Source: Mesorhizobium waimense (GTDB taxonomy: Bacteria > Pseudomonadota > Alphaproteobacteria > Rhizobiales > Rhizobiaceae). Taken from it: DNA of 64,000 nt. The DNA is taken from contig NZ_QZWZ01000005.1 in NCBI RefSeq assembly GCF_003601975.1, forward strand, positions 124,001-188,000, given 5' to 3'. Below are positions 59,459 through 64,000 of this stretch, in pieces. The first letter of the stretch is position 1, and each line of letters begins with the position of its first letter. The notes beneath the pieces were generated by a model. It was given only the letters and a program-made list of their open reading frames with translations. It had not been told where the DNA came from and made no database searches. Position numbers and translations under genes: made by a program.

Positions 59459-59843
59459 GACGGAGGGACTTTCCTCAACCAGACTTCTGCCAGATAGCTT
59501 TATATCCCGTTCGTCTTGTCACTGTAACGCCTGCCATCATTTCCAGTGAGAGCCTGCGGCAAGCGCGGGTGACTTGGGGCCGCCGCTATATTGGCAGGCT
59601 GTCGGCCGCGATCCTGGCGATTTGGCGCCATGCCGCCACGACCCACGGAAAGGTCGCAGTGGTCTGTGCCGCGAGCGGGCACTCGTCGACATGCGGGTGA
59701 AGGCGCAGCGAGCGACCGGTAGTGCGCCAGTCGGACATGAGATGTCCGCGTAGCTCAATCGGCTTTCCGGGTTTACATCTGCAGCCAGGCCCCTAGTTTT
59801 AGAGTTTCGCGCCGCGCACCTTAATGCGTGGATGATCGAAAAC

Positions 59844-59868
59844 GGGACCGTGAACTCTGACCGGTCCC
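59844..59868. other. Hairpin in the leader of the FKBP gene
   Basis: GGGACCG (59844-59850) and CGGTCCC (59862-59868) can pair around an 11-base loop, 28 bases before the FKBP start. It may shape the mRNA leader. The rest of 59459-59895 shows no supported gene. Confidence 0.35.
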
Positions 59869-59895
59869 TCAAAAACTCCCAAAAGGATGACTGCC

Positions 59896-60330
59896 ATGAC
59901 ACAGGCCAAGAATGGCGACATCGTGCGCATCAATTACACTGGACGTCTGGCTGACGGCACTCAATTCGATGCTTCCGGCTGCGAACCGCTGCAATTCACG
60001 CTGGGTGAAGGGCAAGTGATCCCCGGCCTTGAAACCCATGTCGAGGGCATGGAGGTCGGCGCGAAAAGCACCGTCACCGTTCCCGCCGAAGCCGCCTATG
60101 GCCCCCACCGTCCCGAAGCGGTAATGACCATCGACCGCGCTAACGTGCCGGACAACATCAACGTCGATATCGGAACTCGATTGCAGGCCAGAACGCGCGC
60201 GGGGCGCTCCATGCCGGTGACGGTCGTCGGCGTGAACGACGCCAGCGTCAAGCTCGACGGCAATCATCCGCTGGCCGGAAAGGATCTGGTGTTCGACGTT
60301 GAACTGGTCGAGATCGTTCAGGCGGCGTAG
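59896..60330 (+). CDS. FKBP-type peptidyl-prolyl isomerase (SlyD-like)
   Basis: A 144-residue protein with the FKBP core (VRINYTGRLADGTQFDAS, QFTLGEGQVIPGLETHVEGM) interrupted by the insert-in-flap domain, as in SlyD, and closing with VFDVELVEI. The His/Cys-rich tail of E. coli SlyD is missing. ATG 59896 is favoured because AAAAGGA lies eight bases before it; ATG 59887 overlaps that site. It acts as a cytosolic folding helper. Confidence 0.88.
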   Translation: MTQAKNGDIVRINYTGRLADGTQFDASGCEPLQFTLGEGQVIPGLETHVEGMEVGAKSTVTVPAEAAYGPHRPEAVMTIDRANVPDNINVDIGTRLQARTRAGRSMPVTVVGVNDASVKLDGNHPLAGKDLVFDVELVEIVQAA

Positions 60331-60552
60331 GGTATGCATACGGCCAAGCCGTGGTGGCTATGACTTCCGGTGACGGACTTCCGCCGAAGGTTTCGGCGTG
60401 CATCAACCGAGCACACGCGATCACGGATGTTTGCCGGGCTTAGCACGCTGGAGCCGCCGATCGCTGATCGGGAAATCGCCACGCTCCTGGAGCGCAAAGG
60501 TTTGTCTGGGGACAGGACCGCTGTCGGCAAACGCCCGCTTTGCGCGGCGGGT

Positions 60553-60780
60553 TCAACCGATCGCTGCAACACACTCAGCGAACTCCTCCGCTGGGGTCTG
60601 ATAGAGCAAGGTCTTTCTGGGGCGTTCGTTGAGCTGCCGCGCGATGGCGCTGAGCTTTGCCTGGCTGTGCAGGGACAGGTCGGTGCCACGCGGCAGATAT
60701 TGGCGCAGTAGTCGGTTGGTGTTTTCATTCGAGCCGCGCTGCCAGGGTGATCGAGGATCGCAGAAGTAGACCTCGACGTC
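60553..60780 (-). pseudogene. IS30-family transposase, C-terminal remnant
   Basis: The minus strand reads DVEVYFCDPRSPWQRGSNEN then TNRLLRQYLPRGTDL and ends with ERPRKTLLYQTPAEEFAECV. This is the end of IS30 transposases, including the last acid of the DDE triad (Glu in GSNENTN). About 250 N-terminal residues are missing. The similarity stops near 60780, where a CBS-gene fragment begins on the other strand. No terminal inverted repeats could be identified. Confidence 0.85.
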
Positions 60781-60781
60781 C

Positions 60782-60865
60782 GATGGGGACATCACGGTTG
60801 TAGACCAGAGCCATCCGGTCGGCACGATTTCGCGCAAGGATCTCCTCCTCGGCATCAAGGGCTGA
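60782..60865 (+). pseudogene. C-terminal end of a CBS-domain protein, cut by the IS30 remnant
   Basis: On the plus strand the frame gives DITVVDQSHPVGTISRKDLL then LGIKG and TGA 60863-60865. This matches the closing beta-strand and helix of a CBS domain (VVDE...PVGIVSRKDLL). It starts exactly where the IS30 similarity ends, and a strong terminator follows at 60888. The insertion evidently removed the 5' part of a CBS gene. Confidence 0.7.
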
Positions 60866-60887
60866 CCAAACAGCTCCCGCCGCGTCT

Positions 60888-60920
60888 AGCGCCCCATCGC
60901 TGATGGGGCGCTTTCTTTTT
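60888..60920 (+). terminator. Rho-independent terminator of the disrupted CBS gene
   Basis: AGCGCCCCATC (60888-60898), loop GCT, GATGGGGCGCT (60902-60912), then TTCTTTTT. The eleven-base perfect stem with a T tract is a textbook terminator. It lies 22 bases after the CBS remnant stop. Confidence 0.9.
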
Positions 60921-61020
60921 CAGGCTACGCTTCGCACAATTGGCCAAAGCCATGACGAGGAGGCGGACACGCGAAATCGGGAGCGAGGCAGAAGAAGTCC
61001 GTGTACCAAAAAGCATCCAC

Positions 61021-61899
61021 TCAAGAACTTTTGGCGAGCCATTCCGCAAATAGCCGGACTTTCGGGCCCGCCTTCGGATGGATCCTAAGATAGAAGGCCT
61101 TGGGTGATGGGATCGTGTCAGGCACAAGTTTGACCAGACGCCCCTCTTGCATCAGGCTCCTGACCAGCCCGTCCCAACCCAATACCGCCCCGACATCGTC
61201 TTGGGCGGCCTGGAGGGCAATCATATAGTTGTTCACAAAAAACCTCCGCCCCTTGGGGTTGGTGTGCCCAAGCGCTTGGAACCAATCGGTCCAATTTGTC
61301 CAATCGGTTTCCTCGTTGCTTGAATGGATCAATGGTGCCTTGAGTAAGTCTTCAACTCTGCAAATGCCGTGTTCGGAGGCGAACCTTGGAGTTCCGAGAG
61401 CGACAATTTGATCCCGAAAGAGTTCGTGACACTCTTCACCGTTCTCCTCCAGAATACCGTATTGAATGCTTAGATCGCCGCGGCGAGCCATGCCGGACAC
61501 GTCACTGACGATCTGCGAGACGGTGATGGTAGGATGGCTTTTCCAGAATGCTGAAATCTTCGGTGTGAGCCATAGTGCGCTGACTGCCGTGGTTGTCCGG
61601 ATCGTCACATCAACGGTTTCTGGGTGTTCGCGCATCTGCGCAACCGCTTCGGAGATTGTTTCAAGGCCGCGTTGAAGCGCAACGAACAAAAAGGCTCCTT
61701 TCTCCGTCAATTCGACACCGCGGCTCCTGCGCAGGAACAACGTGCATTCCAGATCACTTTCGAGCGCCTTGATCTGGTGGCTGACAGCCGCTGGCGTGAC
61801 GTTCAATTCCTGAGCGGCTTTCTTGAAACTGGCATTTCGGGCTGCCGCCTCAAAGCAGATGAGAGCGGTCACTGACGAGAGATCATATGGTCTGGGCAT
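61021..61899 (-). CDS. LysR-family transcriptional regulator (GcvA-like)
   Basis: A 292-residue regulator. The helix-turn-helix is SFKKAAQELNVTPAAVSHQI near residue 25, followed by the linker helix LESDLECTLFLRRSRGVEL and a two-lobed effector domain. ATG 61899 is chosen because GAGGAGG lies five bases upstream. It is divergent from the Rieske oxygenase gene across 161 bases that hold two palindromes, so it probably controls that gene. GcvA-type LysR proteins next to Rieske demethylases often respond to the methylated amine. Confidence 0.92.
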   Translation of the reverse strand: MPRPYDLSSVTALICFEAAARNASFKKAAQELNVTPAAVSHQIKALESDLECTLFLRRSRGVELTEKGAFLFVALQRGLETISEAVAQMREHPETVDVTIRTTTAVSALWLTPKISAFWKSHPTITVSQIVSDVSGMARRGDLSIQYGILEENGEECHELFRDQIVALGTPRFASEHGICRVEDLLKAPLIHSSNEETDWTNWTDWFQALGHTNPKGRRFFVNNYMIALQAAQDDVGAVLGWDGLVRSLMQEGRLVKLVPDTIPSPKAFYLRIHPKAGPKVRLFAEWLAKSS

Positions 61900-61925
61900 C
61901 AAGCCTCCTCGGACCATTTTCCTGT

Positions 61926-61969
61926 CTCATGACATGAGTCCACAGCGTGCGAGAGATTAGTTAAACTAA
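61926..61969. promoter_or_regulatory. Two short palindromes in the LysR/Rieske divergent region
   Basis: CTCATG-A-CATGAG at 61926-61938 and TTAGTT-A-AACTAA at 61957-61969 are each perfect six-base arms around one base. Their centres are 31 bases apart. Both lie in the regulatory region and are candidate LysR contact sites. Confidence 0.5.
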
Positions 61970-61979
61970 ATCGGAATGA

Positions 61980-63299
<1,320 letters not shown>

Positions 63300-63303
63300 G
63301 TAT

Positions 63304-64000
63304 ATGAGCGCATTCAACAAACTCACCTTCTGGACGGACGCAGAGACGCTTGAATGCGTCACCCGTACTCCGGAAGCGCCGAATGTCGTGACCTTCAGCT
63401 TTCAAAGCCCGTCCGGCGCGCTGTTCAACCATGAACCGGGGCAGTTCGTCACGCTGGAACTGCCCGTTCCTGGCGGGCCGCTCTATCGTACATTTACGAT
63501 CTCGTCTTCGCCTTCGCGGCCGACCGCCCTGACGATCACTGTAAAGGCACAGGACGGATCCATTGGCACCAGGTGGATGCTCGACAATTTGCGCAAGGGG
63601 CTGCGCATCAGGGCAACAGGGCCTGCGGGAAAGTTCTCAATCGTCCATCACCCGGCCGAGAAATACCTTTTCATCTCAGCCGGATCTGGCATCACGCCAA
63701 TGGTGGCAATGACCACCTGGCTCTATGATTCCGGTCGCGAACCGGACATTGTTTTCATCAATTGCGCGCGCCGTCCGTCCGAGATCATTCTGCGCGACAG
63801 GATGGAACTCATGGCCTCGCGCATCGTCGGCATCGATCTGAAATGGGTGGTCGAAGAGGCCGATCCCTTCCGGTCATGGACCGGCTATCGGGGGATGTTC
63901 AACCAGATCATGCTGGGCCTGATGGCGCAGGATTATCTCGACCGCGAGGTGTTCTGCTGCGGGCCCGAACCCTTCATGCGGGCCGTGCGCGAGGCGCTCG
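63304..64000 (+). CDS. Ferredoxin-NAD(P)H reductase partner of the Rieske oxygenase (GbcB-like), partial
   Basis: The gene starts at ATG 63304 with GGAG upstream and runs off the right edge after 232 codons. The FAD domain has LYRTFTISSSPSRPT (the RxYS-like FAD motif) and the NAD(P) domain YLFISAGSGITPMVAMTTWL, then VFCCGPEPFMRAV. A C-terminal plant-type [2Fe-2S] domain is expected beyond the window. It transfers electrons from NAD(P)H to the Rieske oxygenase. Confidence 0.9.
   Translation, partial: MSAFNKLTFWTDAETLECVTRTPEAPNVVTFSFQSPSGALFNHEPGQFVTLELPVPGGPLYRTFTISSSPSRPTALTITVKAQDGSIGTRWMLDNLRKGLRIRATGPAGKFSIVHHPAEKYLFISAGSGITPMVAMTTWLYDSGREPDIVFINCARRPSEIILRDRMELMASRIVGIDLKWVVEEADPFRSWTGYRGMFNQIMLGLMAQDYLDREVFCCGPEPFMRAVREAL

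Overview
The window looks like a chromosomal stretch from a Mesorhizobium-like member of the Rhizobiales. The evidence is uniformly high GC content with rhizobial-style codon use, stacked catabolic operons each with its own ABC importer, and two copies of a short palindromic intergenic repeat of the rhizobial RIME type (about 5363-5432 and 58068-58150). I saw no rRNA, tRNA or CRISPR array. This assignment is inference from family recognition, not from a search.

Layout. (1) 1-2697: end of an aldehyde dehydrogenase, a class III omega-aminotransferase and an MDR oxidoreductase, probably for amine or beta-amino acid catabolism. (2) 2698-19223: an accessory, surface-oriented region. It holds a glycine-rich exported protein, a LapG-like cysteine-protease lipoprotein, two GNAT-TPR proteins of identical length (540 aa), a LuxR-type regulator, two unusual repetitive proteins, and a type I secretion ATPase and adaptor. 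The ATPase carries a roughly 400-residue disordered N-terminal extension. This is the best candidate for an undescribed system. (3) 19448-30109: a GntR-controlled operon with a DapA-family lyase, ALDH, FAD oxidoreductase, quaternary-amine ABC importer and proline-racemase-family gene, followed by a GlxA/AraC regulator. The enzyme set matches trans-4-hydroxyproline (or its betaine) degradation. The racemase gene is frameshifted and lacks its second catalytic cysteine. (4) 30132-41507: a leftward nine-gene polyol operon (GMC oxidoreductase, FGGY kinase, aldolase, GlpD-like dehydrogenase, aldo/keto reductase, SorC regulator, sugar ABC importer). (5) 41508-46570: a nuoD fragment, a very unusual aminotransferase/2-hydroxyacid dehydrogenase fusion, a truncated M19 dipeptidase, and a promoter with three copies of TGAAC-N3-GTTCA. 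(6) 46573-53567: an Aas-type acyltransferase/acyl-ACP synthetase, a GGDEF-EAL protein and a methyltransferase. (7) 54046-57894: a CoxMSL-type molybdenum hydroxylase with its own MoaD-like protein. (8) 58231-60920: VOC protein, PIMT-like methyltransferase, FKBP isomerase, then an IS30 remnant that cuts off a CBS-domain gene. (9) 61021-64000: LysR regulator divergent from a GbcA/stachydrine-demethylase-type Rieske oxygenase and its reductase.

How the parts could work together. The secretion genes at 9281-19223 are co-directional and tightly spaced, and the two proteins immediately upstream share a Q-x(5,6)-D-x-D motif. They are therefore probably the cargo of the adjacent ABC/HlyD pair, with the GNAT-TPR proteins as possible modifiers. 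The outer-membrane TolC partner is not in the window. The betaine-type importer and hydroxyproline enzymes (region 3) and the Rieske demethylase (region 9) could belong to one metabolic theme of N-methylated proline or glycine compounds, although they lie 35 kb apart.
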